A DNA stretch of 64,000 nt, taken from an uncultured Dokdonia sp. (GTDB taxonomy: Bacteria > Bacteroidota > Bacteroidia > Flavobacteriales > Flavobacteriaceae). How positions within the stretch are numbered: position 1 is the stretch's first letter; every line of letters starts with the position of its first letter. Below the pieces are notes generated by a model that ran no database searches, had not been told where the DNA came from, and was given only the letters and a program-made list of their open reading frames with translations. Positions 9,344-18,843 of the stretch are shown here, one piece after another. The translations under genes and the position numbers were made by a program. The DNA is taken from positions 496,001-560,000 of the forward strand of contig NZ_CANLNH010000001.1 of assembly GCF_947492535.1 (NCBI RefSeq), given 5' to 3'.

Positions 9344-10597
9344 ATGCTTCTTAAAACACAAAATACAGAGACACACCTTACGGGTGCTATTGAAATAACA
9401 GGGTCCAAAAGTGAAACCAATCGCTTGTTATTATTACAAGCCCTTTTTAAAGGACTTGCCATAGAAAACCTTTCTAACAGTGACGACGGTATGTTGATGC
9501 AAAAGGCGTTACAAAGTGATTCTGAAGTGATAGATATTCATCATGCAGGAACTGCCATGCGTTTTCTTACTGCCTACTTCGCTATTCAAAAAGGACGTAA
9601 AACACTATTGACGGGAAGTACACGTATGCAAGAACGTCCTATTGGGATACTTGTAGATGCTTTGAGATCACTGGGTGCTCAGATAACGTATCAAAAAAAT
9701 GAAGGCTACCCGCCGCTTTGTATTGAAGGAGTTTCTTTGACAAAGAGCGAAGTAACCTTGCAAGCTAATGTAAGTAGTCAATATATCTCTGCATTAATGC
9801 TTATTGGAGCAACATTACCAGATGGATTAACAATAACATTGGAAGGTAAAATAACATCTGTTCCATACATCAATATGACATTGCAACTTTTACATCAATT
9901 AGATATAAAAGCAAGCTTTGAAGGACAATCAATTAAGATTTTACCAGCAGCATTAGGTGAATTTAAAAAAACAATCACTGTAGAGTCAGATTGGAGTAGT
10001 GCTTCTTATTATTATAGTTTAGTCGCTTTGATGCATAGATACAAGGATAGTAGCCCTACACAAATTACGATTTCTAGTTATAAAAAGGATAGCTTGCAAG
10101 GGGATGCTGTTCTTGCAAAAATCTATACAGAATTGGGTGTGATTTCTCACTTTGAAAATCATACACTTACATTAACAGTAGATACCCGAAAAGAGCTTCC
10201 TGAAACACTAACACTAGATTTAAGTAATAGTCCTGATATAGCACAAACCATAGCTGTAAGTTGTTTTGGTTTGGGAATTGCATGTGATTTGACAGGTTTG
10301 CATACACTTAAAATCAAAGAAACTGACCGATTAGAAGCACTTAAAGCAGAAATTACAAAATTAGGAGGAACTATTGAGGTGACAGATAAAACACTCCATC
10401 TTAAAAAAAGAAATACTGCTATAAAGGAAAATTGTACTATTGCTACCTACCATGATCATAGGATGGCTATGGCATTTGCACCTCTTGGACTATGTGTGCC
10501 TATTTGCATAGAAGATGCTGGTGTTGTGTCAAAATCATACCCTGATTTTTGGGAAGATTTGAAAACTTTAGGGTTCAAACAAGAGATAATTGGTTAA
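9344..10597 (+). CDS. aroA: 3-phosphoshikimate 1-carboxyvinyltransferase (EPSP synthase)
   Basis: Joins shikimate-3-phosphate and phosphoenolpyruvate in the sixth step of the shikimate pathway. Seen: the N-terminal GSKSETNR substrate loop, GTAMRFLTAY, TGSTRMQERPI (the phosphoenolpyruvate-binding segment), SSQYISALML, KETDRLEAL and the C-terminal HDHRMAMA block. Length 417, slightly shorter than the enterobacterial enzyme, as usual in Bacteroidota. It lies in the run of tightly spaced genes that begins with rsgA; queA, downstream, has its own promoter. Confidence 0.96.
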   Translation: MLLKTQNTETHLTGAIEITGSKSETNRLLLLQALFKGLAIENLSNSDDGMLMQKALQSDSEVIDIHHAGTAMRFLTAYFAIQKGRKTLLTGSTRMQERPIGILVDALRSLGAQITYQKNEGYPPLCIEGVSLTKSEVTLQANVSSQYISALMLIGATLPDGLTITLEGKITSVPYINMTLQLLHQLDIKASFEGQSIKILPAALGEFKKTITVESDWSSASYYYSLVALMHRYKDSSPTQITISSYKKDSLQGDAVLAKIYTELGVISHFENHTLTLTVDTRKELPETLTLDLSNSPDIAQTIAVSCFGLGIACDLTGLHTLKIKETDRLEALKAEITKLGGTIEVTDKTLHLKKRNTAIKENCTIATYHDHRMAMAFAPLGLCVPICIEDAGVVSKSYPDFWEDLKTLGFKQEIIG

Positions 10598-10601
10598 TTA
10601 C

Positions 10602-10633
10602 TTGACAACCCCTATCTCGAGATTGTATATTTG
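10602..10633 (+). promoter_or_regulatory. Promoter for queA
   Basis: TTGACA at 10602 and TATATTTG at 10626-10633, with 21 bases between TTG and the -7 box. This matches the Bacteroidota consensus (TTG, 19-21 bases, TAnnTTTG). The predicted leader to queA is about 80 bases and contains a palindrome copy. Confidence 0.75.
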
Positions 10634-10664
10634 CCATCTTGTAAAAACGATTGTGTTGTTATAT

Positions 10665-10680
10665 ACGCTTTCGCGAAAGC
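10665..10680. repeat. TTTCGCGAAA palindrome in the queA leader
   Basis: ACGCTTTCGCGAAAGC, downstream of the predicted transcription start and 38 bases before the queA start codon. Confidence 0.9.
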
Positions 10681-10718
10681 AAATAAATACCATTCATAAC
10701 TAAAAACATTGCCAACGG

Positions 10719-11768
10719 ATGAAATTATCGCATTTCAACTTTAACTTACCAGAAGAACTTCTTGCAGAACGTCCCGCTGAAAATCGTGATGAATCAAAAT
10801 TAATGGTTCTTAATAGAAAAGAGCAAACCATAGAACATAAAACGTTCAAAGATTTGATTGACTATTTTGAGCCACAAGATGTCATGGTTTTGAATAATAC
10901 AAAAGTATTTCCTGCACGTCTTTATGGAAATAAAGAAAAAACGGGAGCTCGTATAGAAGTTTTCTTACTTAGAGAATTAAATTCAGAAACACGTCTTTGG
11001 GATGTTTTAGTAGATCCTGCACGTAAGATTAGAATTGGAAATAAGTTATACTTTGGGGATGATGAAAGTCTTGTGGCAGAAGTAATAGATAATACGACTT
11101 CTAGAGGACGTACACTACGTTTCTTGTACGATGGTTCTTATGAAGAGTTCAGAAGAAAGCTTACTGATTTAGGAGAGACACCACTTCCTAAATACATTAA
11201 AAGAGATGTAGAGCCAGAAGATCAAGAGCGTTACCAAACCATTTACGCAAAAGAAGAAGGAGCAGTAGCAGCGCCTACAGCGGGTCTGCATTTCTCAAGA
11301 CACTTATTAAAACGTCTTGAGATTAAAGGAGTTAATTTTGCTGAGGTTACATTGCATGTAGGATTAGGAACGTTCAGTCCAGTAGAAGTAGAAGATTTAT
11401 CTAAGCATAAAATGGACAGTGAAGAAGCATATATCCGTAAGCCAGCCACAGATACAATCAATAGAGCTATCGGAGAAAAACGTAGAATATGCGCAGTGGG
11501 AACTACTGTGATGAGAGCACTTGAAAGTGCTGTGTCTAGTGCAAATACCTTAAATGAATTTGAAGGATGGACCAATAAATTTATTTTCCCTCCTTATGAT
11601 TTTAGTATAGCAAACTGTATGATTACAAACTTCCATACACCAAAATCTACATTATTAATGATGGTATCTGCATTTGCAGGACATGACTTAATGAAGAAAG
11701 CATATGATGAAGCTATCAAAGAAGGATACAAATTTTATTCTTATGGTGATGCTATGCTCATCATCTAA
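10719..11768 (+). CDS. queA: S-adenosylmethionine:tRNA ribosyltransferase-isomerase QueA
   Basis: Transfers and isomerises the ribosyl part of S-adenosylmethionine onto 7-aminomethyl-7-deazaguanine in tRNA, making epoxyqueuosine. The 349-residue protein has the family landmarks: [17 protein letters not shown] near the N-terminus, [24 protein letters not shown] in the middle, [11 protein letters not shown], and the C-terminal [18 protein letters not shown]. Length and start are normal. It has its own promoter upstream and a strong terminator downstream. Confidence 0.97.
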   Translation: MKLSHFNFNLPEELLAERPAENRDESKLMVLNRKEQTIEHKTFKDLIDYFEPQDVMVLNNTKVFPARLYGNKEKTGARIEVFLLRELNSETRLWDVLVDPARKIRIGNKLYFGDDESLVAEVIDNTTSRGRTLRFLYDGSYEEFRRKLTDLGETPLPKYIKRDVEPEDQERYQTIYAKEEGAVAAPTAGLHFSRHLLKRLEIKGVNFAEVTLHVGLGTFSPVEVEDLSKHKMDSEEAYIRKPATDTINRAIGEKRRICAVGTTVMRALESAVSSANTLNEFEGWTNKFIFPPYDFSIANCMITNFHTPKSTLLMMVSAFAGHDLMKKAYDEAIKEGYKFYSYGDAMLII

Positions 11769-11825
11769 TTTCCGTGAAGACGGAAATCTATTGTGAAATC
11801 AAGAATCTTTAAAAAGATCTCATAT

Positions 11826-11860
11826 AAAAAAACTCAAGTAAATCTACTTGAGTTTTTTTA
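11826..11860 (+). terminator. Rho-independent terminator after queA
   Basis: An A-rich arm plus ACTCAAGTA pairs with TACTTGAGT across an AATC loop, followed by a T run. It separates queA from rlmN. A smaller hairpin (TTTCCGT/ACGGAAA) lies at 11769-11786. Confidence 0.85.
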
Positions 11861-11886
11861 TACCCTGCTATTCCTTGTGAAAACCC

Positions 11887-11894
11887 TAAATTTG
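11887..11894 (+). promoter_or_regulatory. Bacteroidota -7 box before rlmN
   Basis: TAAATTTG matches TAnnTTTG. It lies only 5 bases before the GTG start at 11899, so either the mRNA is essentially leaderless or another promoter is used. Confidence 0.45.
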
Positions 11895-11898
11895 CATC

Positions 11899-12939
11899 GT
11901 GATTACACAGAAAAAAGACATCCGTAAATTATCTAAAGAAGAACTTCGAGATTTTTTTGTTTCAGAAGGAGATAAGGCCTTTCGAGGGAATCAAGTATAC
12001 GAATGGTTGTGGCAAAAAGGGGCACATAGCTTTGATGATATGACCAATATATCAAAAGCTACACGTGAACTTTTAGATACTTATTTTGTAATCAATCATA
12101 TCAGAGTAGATCAAATGCAGCGTAGTAGTGATGGTACTATTAAAAATGCAGTGCAATTACATGATGGATTGGTCGTAGAATCAGTATTAATTCCAACAAA
12201 TACAAGAACAACTGCCTGTGTCTCTTCCCAAGTTGGATGTAGTTTGAATTGTAAGTTTTGTGCTACTGCCCGCTTAAAACGTATGCGTAATTTAAATCCT
12301 GATGAAATCGTAGATCAAGTGATGGTCATAGATCGTCAGAGTAAGTTATATCATGATAGGCCTTTGTCTAATATTGTCTTCATGGGCATGGGAGAGCCTC
12401 TTATGAATTATAATAATGTACTAAAGGCTATAGATAAAATCACCTCTCCAGAAGGATTAGGGATGTCTCCTAAACGTATTACTGTATCTACATCAGGAGT
12501 TCCTAAGATCATTAAGAAGATGGCAGATGAAAATGTAAAGTTTAATCTTGCAGTTTCTTTACACTCTGCATTGGATGATGTGCGTACAGAGATTATGCCT
12601 TTTAATGAGCAAATGCCTTTACAAGAGTTAAAAGAAGCGTTACAATATTGGTATGCAAAAACGAAAAAGCGTATTACCTATGAATATGTCGTTTGGAATG
12701 GAATTAATGATCGCAAAGTAGATATTCAAGCCTTATTGTCATTTTGTAAGGCCGTTCCTAGTAAAGTAAATCTTATAGAATATAATCCTATAGATGATGG
12801 GCAGTTTCAGCAGGCATCTCCAGAAGCAATAGATAATTATGTGAATACACTAGAAGCAAATGGAGTCACTGTAACTGTGAGGCGTTCTAGAGGAAAAGAT
12901 ATTGATGCCGCTTGTGGGCAATTAGCAAATAAGCAATAA
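11899..12939 (+). CDS. rlmN: Dual-specificity 23S rRNA/tRNA adenine-C2 methyltransferase RlmN
   Basis: A radical SAM enzyme that methylates C2 of A2503 in 23S rRNA and A37 of some tRNAs. The Fe-S cluster cysteines are Cys114, Cys118 and Cys121 (CSLNCKFC). The C-terminal Cys of the GKDIDAACGQL block is the one that becomes methylated during catalysis. The N-terminal helical domain (KAFRGNQVYEWLWQKG) and FMGMGEPLMNY are typical. Length 346. The start is GTG, with a -7 box only 5 bases upstream. Confidence 0.96.
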   Translation: MITQKKDIRKLSKEELRDFFVSEGDKAFRGNQVYEWLWQKGAHSFDDMTNISKATRELLDTYFVINHIRVDQMQRSSDGTIKNAVQLHDGLVVESVLIPTNTRTTACVSSQVGCSLNCKFCATARLKRMRNLNPDEIVDQVMVIDRQSKLYHDRPLSNIVFMGMGEPLMNYNNVLKAIDKITSPEGLGMSPKRITVSTSGVPKIIKKMADENVKFNLAVSLHSALDDVRTEIMPFNEQMPLQELKEALQYWYAKTKKRITYEYVVWNGINDRKVDIQALLSFCKAVPSKVNLIEYNPIDDGQFQQASPEAIDNYVNTLEANGVTVTVRRSRGKDIDAACGQLANKQ

Positions 12940-12964
12940 AGAAATAAGATCTCTATTGCTTATT
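12928..12964. terminator. Hairpin between convergent genes
   Basis: AATAAGCAATA pairs perfectly with TATTGCTTATT over a 15-base loop. It begins inside the last codons of rlmN and lies before the convergent gene ending at 12981. There is no long T run, so the role is tentative. Confidence 0.4.
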
Positions 12965-12980
12965 GATACTAAAGTTATTT

Positions 12981-13571
12981 TTAATTTCCGTATGTTATCT
13001 TTTCGACAGTATAATAAACAGTGTATATTGTGTTTTCAGTTTCCGGTCCATCAAAAGTAAAGTCTAACCCTACATAATCTATTCTTAAAAAGTAAGCTTG
13101 ATTTGTTGAGATAAAACCTGGTAATGCATCATATGTAGCATCTATATCACAAGCAGTTTCTCTATATAAAATATTAGCGATATCTACAGGCATTTCTGAA
13201 AAAATATCAATTCCCGTATCAATTCCGTCTAGATCAGAAATAGGGAAAAAAGTGACTTCTCCTGAGCTTACAGTTTCTCTATTTAAAATTTCTCTAAAAG
13301 CAAATTGTCCTAATTGACTTCTTCTTCTATTGAATTCTGTTCTTAAAGAACGCGCCATTCTAACACCAAAACAAGTATTAAATACTGGATTATTACAAGT
13401 AGTGTCAAAAAAAGTGCTTTCTGGACTTGTAAATGGATCTTCTAAAATTAAATTACAAGAAGAACTAACTGTTGCAACGCTATTTGACGTAGTAAGACTA
13501 TCATCAAGTTCGTCTCTTTCACAAGAAACGATAACGAAAGCACATGTGAGTATTAAAACTAATTTTTTCAT
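12981..13571 (-). CDS. Putative lipoprotein of unknown function
   Basis: A protein of 196 residues with a lipoprotein signal: MKK, a hydrophobic stretch and a lipobox ending in VIVSC (Cys17). The mature part has five further cysteines at wide spacing, which may form disulfides, and ends in beta-rich sequence (YTVYYTVEKITYGN). I do not recognise a family. It is encoded alone, convergent with rlmN and divergent from the polyprenyl synthase gene. A periplasmic or outer-membrane lipoprotein is inferred from the signal only. Confidence 0.75.
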   Translation of the reverse strand: MKKLVLILTCAFVIVSCERDELDDSLTTSNSVATVSSSCNLILEDPFTSPESTFFDTTCNNPVFNTCFGVRMARSLRTEFNRRRSQLGQFAFREILNRETVSSGEVTFFPISDLDGIDTGIDIFSEMPVDIANILYRETACDIDATYDALPGFISTNQAYFLRIDYVGLDFTFDGPETENTIYTVYYTVEKITYGN

Positions 13572-13707
13572 AATAAATGTTTTTAAGGTTATAATTGCTT
13601 AAAAATAAGAGACATCCTCTTGTTGGAAAATAGTAATTGTATAAGCGTATTTATCTATTTCATATTTGTAAGTATTATTTATTGATGTTTTAAAACTGCC
13701 ATTTCCT

Positions 13708-13715
13708 TATCTTTG
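13708..13715 (+). promoter_or_regulatory. -7 box that decides the polyprenyl synthase start
   Basis: TATCTTTG, an exact TAnnTTTG match. It covers the TTG codon at 13713, so translation must begin downstream, at ATG 13722. Confidence 0.6.
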
Positions 13716-13721
13716 GTTTTT

Positions 13722-14699
13722 ATGAAAGTTGTAGCGCAAATCAAAGAACCTATATCCTATGAGATGGAACTTTTTGAAGAAAAGTTTGCTCTCTCAATGC
13801 GCTCAAAAGTAGCCTTGTTAAATCGTATTACACATTATATTGTAAATAGGAAAGGAAAGCAAATGCGACCTATGTTTGTGTTTCTTGTTGCTAAGATGAT
13901 GGGGAATGGGCAAGTAAATGACCGTACCTACCGAGGAGCTTCTGTAATAGAATTAATCCATACTGCCAGCCTTGTGCATGATGATGTGGTAGATGATAGT
14001 AATAGACGACGTGGTTTTTTCTCTCTCAATGCATTATGGAAAAATAAAATTGCCGTTTTAGTAGGAGATTTTCTATTCTCAAAAGGATTATTACTATCTA
14101 TTGATAATGGTGATTTTGATTTGCTACAAATTATTTCGGTGGCTGTACGAGAAATTAGTGAAGGAGAACTACTCCAAATAGAAAAAGCTAGAAAGCTTGA
14201 TATTACGGAGGAGATCTATTACGAAATTATACGCCAGAAAACAGCAACACTGATAGCTGCATGTTGTGCTCTTGGAGCTTGTGCTGTTCATGCTTCCAAA
14301 GAAGAAGTAGAAAAGTTGAGACACTTTGGGGAGCTTATAGGTATGGCTTTTCAGATTAAAGATGATCTTTTTGATTACGGAGATGATAAGATTGGAAAAC
14401 CTACAGGCATTGATATAAAAGAACAAAAAATGACACTACCGCTTATTTATGTTTTAAATAAAGTATCTGTTAAAGAAAAAAACTGGCTTATCAATAGCAT
14501 TAAAAACCACAATACCAATAAAAAGCGTGTAAAAGAAGTAATTACGTTTGTAAAAGATCATGGAGGATTGGAATATGCAATTACTAAAATGAAGGCTCTG
14601 CAACAAGAAGCTTTAACCATTTTACATGGGTATCCTGAGTCTGAATACCGTGACTCTCTAGAGCTTATGGTAAACTATGTGATTAATAGGAAGAAGTAG
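13722..14699 (+). CDS. Polyprenyl diphosphate synthase
   Basis: A trans-prenyltransferase that adds isopentenyl units to make the long-chain diphosphate used for the menaquinone side chain, or an FPP/GGPP-type product. Both aspartate-rich motifs are present: HDDVVDDSNRRR (first, about residue 85) and KDDLFDYGDD (second, about 210), plus GKQMRPMFVFL and GELLQIEKAR. Length 325 from ATG 13722, chosen because a -7 box covers the upstream TTG. An octaprenyl-like (IspB/SdsA) role fits a menaquinone user, but chain length cannot be read safely, so no symbol is given. Confidence 0.92.
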   Translation: MKVVAQIKEPISYEMELFEEKFALSMRSKVALLNRITHYIVNRKGKQMRPMFVFLVAKMMGNGQVNDRTYRGASVIELIHTASLVHDDVVDDSNRRRGFFSLNALWKNKIAVLVGDFLFSKGLLLSIDNGDFDLLQIISVAVREISEGELLQIEKARKLDITEEIYYEIIRQKTATLIAACCALGACAVHASKEEVEKLRHFGELIGMAFQIKDDLFDYGDDKIGKPTGIDIKEQKMTLPLIYVLNKVSVKEKNWLINSIKNHNTNKKRVKEVITFVKDHGGLEYAITKMKALQQEALTILHGYPESEYRDSLELMVNYVINRKK

Positions 14700-14722
14700 A
14701 AAAGTGGTTTGCTTGCTGATTA

Positions 14723-14740
14723 CGCTTTCGCGAAAGCGTA
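14723..14740. repeat. TTTCGCGAAA palindrome, full form
   Basis: ACGCTTTCGCGAAAGCGT, a perfect 18-base palindrome between the polyprenyl synthase gene and cysQ. Confidence 0.92.
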
Positions 14741-14770
14741 TATATCTAACATCTAATACTCAAAGAATCA

Positions 14771-15586
14771 ATGATGAAATCGTATTTATATACAGCAATA
14801 CAAGCTGCAATTGATGGTGGTAAAGCCATCATGGAAATATATGCAACAGATTTTGATGTGATCATCAAAGATGACGAATCTCCTTTAACCATAGCAGATA
14901 AGAATGCAAATGCTATTATTAATGAGTATTTGAAAACAACACCTATTCCCATAATAAGTGAAGAAAATAAACAGTTGGCATATACAGATAGAAAAGACTG
15001 GGATAGCTGTTGGATTGTAGATCCATTGGATGGAACAAAAGAATTTATAAAACGCAACGGGGAATTTACAGTCAATATCGCATTAGTGCGTGAAGGAGCC
15101 CCCTTTTTAGGGGTTATTTATATTCCGGTGTCTAAAACCTTGTACTTTACTTCTGAAGCAGGTACAAGCTCATATAAGTATATGGTAGATGTGACTAAGG
15201 AAATTAATGTAGAAGAAATCGTTACAAATGCCACTGAAATTTCTCCTTCAATAAAGGAAGACAGCGTTAAAGTTTTGGGAAGTCGTTCTCATCTTAATGA
15301 TGCGACAAAAGGATTTATTTCAGAAATAGAAAAAAACCATAAGGTAGAGATTCTCTCTAGAGGAAGTTCTTTGAAATTCTGTGTTATAGCAGAAGGAGAG
15401 GCCCATATATATCCTCGTTTTGCTCCTACAATGGAGTGGGACACAGCTGCAGGACATGCTATATGTAAAGCCGTGGGTGTTGAAGTAATTGATCAAGAGA
15501 CACAACAACCGCTACAGTACAATAAAGAAAATTTATTAAACCCTTATTTCTTGGTAAATTCTTTGAAGAACCCTTCTTTTAATTAG
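14771..15586 (+). CDS. cysQ: 3'(2'),5'-bisphosphate nucleotidase CysQ
   Basis: Dephosphorylates 3'-phosphoadenosine 5'-phosphate (PAP), the by-product of every PAPS-using sulfotransferase and of PAPS reductase. It belongs to the inositol monophosphatase fold: a metal-site Glu in SEEN, the WIVDPLDGTKEFI signature (around residue 84) and the C-terminal WDTAAGHAI block. Length 271. It heads the sulfate-activation group, with cysC and cysD downstream on the same strand. In a cell that sulfates macromolecules, removing PAP keeps the reaction going, which fits the sulfotransferase fusion nearby. Confidence 0.94.
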   Translation: MMKSYLYTAIQAAIDGGKAIMEIYATDFDVIIKDDESPLTIADKNANAIINEYLKTTPIPIISEENKQLAYTDRKDWDSCWIVDPLDGTKEFIKRNGEFTVNIALVREGAPFLGVIYIPVSKTLYFTSEAGTSSYKYMVDVTKEINVEEIVTNATEISPSIKEDSVKVLGSRSHLNDATKGFISEIEKNHKVEILSRGSSLKFCVIAEGEAHIYPRFAPTMEWDTAAGHAICKAVGVEVIDQETQQPLQYNKENLLNPYFLVNSLKNPSFN

Positions 15587-15932
15587 TGTAGATTGTATAT
15601 TTAAGAAATTATAGAATCAACACCCATTTAATTTTAAAAGCTCGTATTAAAAGTGTAGGAAAAAGTAATGAAGTTGAATAATCTACTAACACTGTGCATT
15701 GCTCATCTTTATTATTCACTTAAGAAGAGTTTACGGCAGTTGTACTACGTCACATATGTGAACCTCATTACAAGCATAAATATAATAAGAAAATAATAAT
15801 TGTAGTTATTTTTTATTCTAAAAACGCTATGATTATATTGCATAGTAATAGCTGCGGAATATATGAGCAAGGAGTTTAGAATGAAAAAGGACAAGCTAAT
15901 AGTGCAAAATTTTATAGTTAAATAGATATAAC
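15587..15932. other. 346-base gap between cysQ and cysC
   Basis: No convincing gene, RNA or terminator is seen. A perfect 10-base palindrome, CACATATGTG, lies near 15753. The gap suggests that cysC-cysD may have its own promoter, but no TAnnTTTG box is clear. Confidence 0.4.
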
Positions 15933-16535
15933 ATGCAGGAACATATAATTCCACATAATTTTAGTGTTGATATTGAACAGCTTAAAGCTATAAAGAATCA
16001 TAACCCTTTTCTGATATGGTTTACAGGTCTGTCTGGTTCTGGAAAATCTACGATTGCAAATGCATTAAATCAGTGTTTGCTAGAAAAAAAAATCCATACC
16101 TGTATACTAGATGGGGATAGTGTGCGAAAAGGGTTAAGTAGTGATTTGACTTTTTCTCCAGAAGATCGTAGAGAAAATATTCGGCGTATTGCAGAAGTGG
16201 CTAGCTTAATGATTAATCATGCGGGTTTAGTTGTATTAGGTGCTTTTATTTCGCCTTACAAAAGAGATAGAGAACGTGTTAGAGAAATTGTAGGAGCAGA
16301 TAAATATATAGAAGTATATGTAAGTACGCCTTTAGAGGTTTGTGAAGAGCAAGATGTAAAAGGATTATATAAAAAGGCGAGAGCAGGACTTATAAAAGAC
16401 TTTACAGGAATAGATGCTCCTTATGAAGTACCTTCAACTCCAGATATAGAAATTGATGCTACAACCTGTACAATAGAAGAAGCAGCTTCTGTTGTGTTAA
16501 CGTATATTGAAAAGAAACTAGTGAGTAATGGGTAA
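15933..16535 (+). CDS. cysC: Adenylylsulfate (APS) kinase
   Basis: Phosphorylates APS to PAPS, the activated sulfate used by sulfotransferases. The 200-residue protein has the P-loop GLSGSGKST (residues 32-40), the DGDSVRKGL APS-binding segment, ENIRRIAEV, and the FISPYKRDRERVRE lid. It overlaps cysD by 8 bases, so the two are translationally coupled. It is a stand-alone kinase, not fused to CysN. Organisms that only assimilate sulfate can reduce APS directly, so a dedicated kinase is one hint that PAPS is needed here. Confidence 0.96.
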   Translation: MQEHIIPHNFSVDIEQLKAIKNHNPFLIWFTGLSGSGKSTIANALNQCLLEKKIHTCILDGDSVRKGLSSDLTFSPEDRRENIRRIAEVASLMINHAGLVVLGAFISPYKRDRERVREIVGADKYIEVYVSTPLEVCEEQDVKGLYKKARAGLIKDFTGIDAPYEVPSTPDIEIDATTCTIEEAASVVLTYIEKKLVSNG

Positions 16536-17433
16536 ATACTATTTAAACTATTTGGACGAATTAGAGTCAGAAGCAATTTATATTTTAAGAGAAGTTGCGG
16601 CACAGTTTGAAAAGCCTGTGATTCTTTTTTCAGGAGGAAAGGACTCTATCCTAGTAACATACCTTGCCAAAAAAGCCTTTTACCCGGCTGCGATTCCATT
16701 TCCGTTATTACACATTGATACAGGGCATAATTTTCCTGAAACGATACAATTTAGAGATCATTTAGTACATACGTTAGGTGTACAGTTACTTGTAGGGTCT
16801 GTTCAGGAATCTATAAATCAAGGAAGGGTTTTAGAAGAAAAAGGGCAACATGCAACGAGAAATGCATTGCAAACAACCACATTGTTAGACGCTATTGAAG
16901 AACATCATATAGACTGTGCAATAGGAGGGGGAAGACGTGATGAGGAGAAAGCGAGAGCAAAAGAACGATTCTTCTCCCATCGTGATGATTTTGGGTCTTG
17001 GGATCCAAAAAATCAACGCCCAGAATTATGGAATATCCTGAACGGAAAACATTTTGAAGGTGAGCATTTCAGAGCATTTCCAATAAGTAATTGGACAGAG
17101 ATGGATGTTTGGAATTATATACTTAGAGAACGTATAGAGGTGCCTTCACTATATTTTGCACATCAACGTAAAGTCGTGTGGAGAAATGAATCTTGGATTC
17201 CGGTATCTGACTATTTAATTAAAAGAGAAGGAGAAGAAATTCAATCAAAAAAAGTACGCTTTAGAACCCTTGGTGATATAACCATTACGGGTGGTTTAGA
17301 AAGTGATGCCGATACGCTTGAAAAAATTGTAGCTGAGGTAGCGATGATGAAACAAACGGAAAGGGGTAACCGTGCAGATGATAAACGTAGCGAATCTGCT
17401 ATGGAAGATCGAAAAAAACAAGGCTATTTTTAA
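16528..17433 (+). CDS. cysD: Sulfate adenylyltransferase subunit 2 CysD
   Basis: The ATP-PPi-exchanging subunit of ATP sulfurylase, which makes APS from sulfate and ATP together with the GTPase CysN. The PP-loop FSGGKDS (34-40) and the GGGRRDEEKARAKER block are intact, as is the family C-terminus (ERGNRADDKRSESAMEDRK). Length 301. The start overlaps the end of cysC. Unusually, the partner cysN is not the next gene on this strand but lies convergent, 64 bases away. Confidence 0.97.
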   Translation: MGKYYLNYLDELESEAIYILREVAAQFEKPVILFSGGKDSILVTYLAKKAFYPAAIPFPLLHIDTGHNFPETIQFRDHLVHTLGVQLLVGSVQESINQGRVLEEKGQHATRNALQTTTLLDAIEEHHIDCAIGGGRRDEEKARAKERFFSHRDDFGSWDPKNQRPELWNILNGKHFEGEHFRAFPISNWTEMDVWNYILRERIEVPSLYFAHQRKVVWRNESWIPVSDYLIKREGEEIQSKKVRFRTLGDITITGGLESDADTLEKIVAEVAMMKQTERGNRADDKRSESAMEDRKKQGYF

Positions 17434-17497
17434 GCTTTCATGCTTCGGTAAACTCAGTATAAAACGTCTTCCTTGAAGAAAGCGTATAATCTTAGAA

Positions 17498-18754
17498 CTA
17501 TAATATCATGCCAGCAGCCACGGTCTCATGGGTGTTGTCATCTATCAAAATAAAACTTCCCGTAACACGATTATCTCGATATTCATCTATTAATAAAGGA
17601 CGTGTTGTCCTCACTTTAATACGGGCAATGTCGTTCATTTTTAAATCTTTATTCTCTACCTCTCGCTGATAAGTGTCAATATCTATTTTGTATACTACTT
17701 CCTTAATCATTGCTTTTTGTTCATTGGTAGTGTGAAGTATAGTATATTTTGTTCTTGGACGTGCTGTATGTGTATGTAACCAGCAAATCATTGCATCAAA
17801 TTCTTGTGTTTGTTTAGGAGTGTTATTTTTTTTGATAATCATATCTCCTCTACTTACATCAATATCGTCTTCTAATGTAATCGTAATAGACATAGGTGCA
17901 TAGGCTTCCTGTAAAGGTCCATCACTTGTGTCTATTGATTTGATCGTAGAGGAAAAGCCAGAAGGAAGTATCGTTACTTTATCATTAGGTCTAAAAATAC
18001 CACTTGCTACACGACCTGCATACCCTCTGTAATCAAGGAAGTCTTTGCTTTGAGGTCTTAACACTGTTTGAACAGGAAAACGAGCATCTATTTTATTAAT
18101 ATCACTACTAATATGCATATGTTCTAATGTATATAGTAATGGCGCATCCTGAAACCAAGGCATGTGTTCAGATCTATTAACTACGTTATCTCCATGTAAG
18201 GCACTAATAGGAATAAAACGAATATCTTTTACATATAATTTTGAAGAGAACTCTTCAAATTGAGAACGGATAGTATCATAAACTTTTTCAGAATAATCAA
18301 CCAAATCCATTTTATTGATGCACACAATAATATGTGGTATTTGTAGTAAAGAAGCTATGAATGCATGTCTTTTGGTTTGCTCAATAATTCCATGGCGTGC
18401 ATCTATTAATATAAGGGCGACATTTGCCGTAGAAGCACCTGTCACCATATTACGCGTATATTGAATATGGCCTGGCGTATCAGCAATAATAAATTTACGT
18501 TTTGGAGTGGTAAAATAGCGATACGCTACATCTATGGTAATACCTTGTGCTCTCTCATCTCTTAACCCATCTGTAAATAAAGCTAAATCTATATTTTCAT
18601 GACCTTTGCGTTTACTTATAGATGATACAGATTCTAATTGATCTTCAAAAATAGCTTTAGAGTCATATAAGAGTCGTCCAATAAGCGTACTCTTTCCATC
18701 ATCTACACTCCCAGCTGTAGTAAAACGCAGTAATTGATTATTATTTATGATCAT
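17498..18754 (-). CDS. cysN: Sulfate adenylyltransferase subunit 1 CysN (GTPase)
   Basis: The EF-Tu-like regulatory GTPase of ATP sulfurylase; GTP hydrolysis drives APS formation by CysD. The P-loop is GSVDDGKST (15-23), with DTPGH and NKMD further on. Length 418, without a fused APS-kinase domain. The usual cysDN order is broken: the gene is inverted and convergent with cysD, which implies a local inversion or independent control. An 18755-18843 stretch separates it from the hairpin of the upstream gene; no clear -7 box is seen there. A degenerate piece of the dispersed palindrome may lie at 17478-17491. Confidence 0.96.
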   Translation of the reverse strand: MIINNNQLLRFTTAGSVDDGKSTLIGRLLYDSKAIFEDQLESVSSISKRKGHENIDLALFTDGLRDERAQGITIDVAYRYFTTPKRKFIIADTPGHIQYTRNMVTGASTANVALILIDARHGIIEQTKRHAFIASLLQIPHIIVCINKMDLVDYSEKVYDTIRSQFEEFSSKLYVKDIRFIPISALHGDNVVNRSEHMPWFQDAPLLYTLEHMHISSDINKIDARFPVQTVLRPQSKDFLDYRGYAGRVASGIFRPNDKVTILPSGFSSTIKSIDTSDGPLQEAYAPMSITITLEDDIDVSRGDMIIKKNNTPKQTQEFDAMICWLHTHTARPRTKYTILHTTNEQKAMIKEVVYKIDIDTYQREVENKDLKMNDIARIKVRTTRPLLIDEYRDNRVTGSFILIDDNTHETVAAGMIL

Positions 18755-18843
18755 GAATTAGAATTATGGAGTGAATATACTAAATATGCAAAGTATATAA
18801 AGAGATGTTTTTTAAAATATATTTTATATGAGATTATATAAAT

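Noticed and set aside
15745-15954. 69-codon minus-strand frame before cysC
   Set aside because: It overlaps the cysC start, is low in complexity and resembles no family.
17470-17492. GAAAGCGTATAAT half-site at the cysD/cysN junction as a palindrome copy
   Set aside because: Only the right arm is intact; the left arm is CTTCC. It is kept as a possible relic, not a copy.
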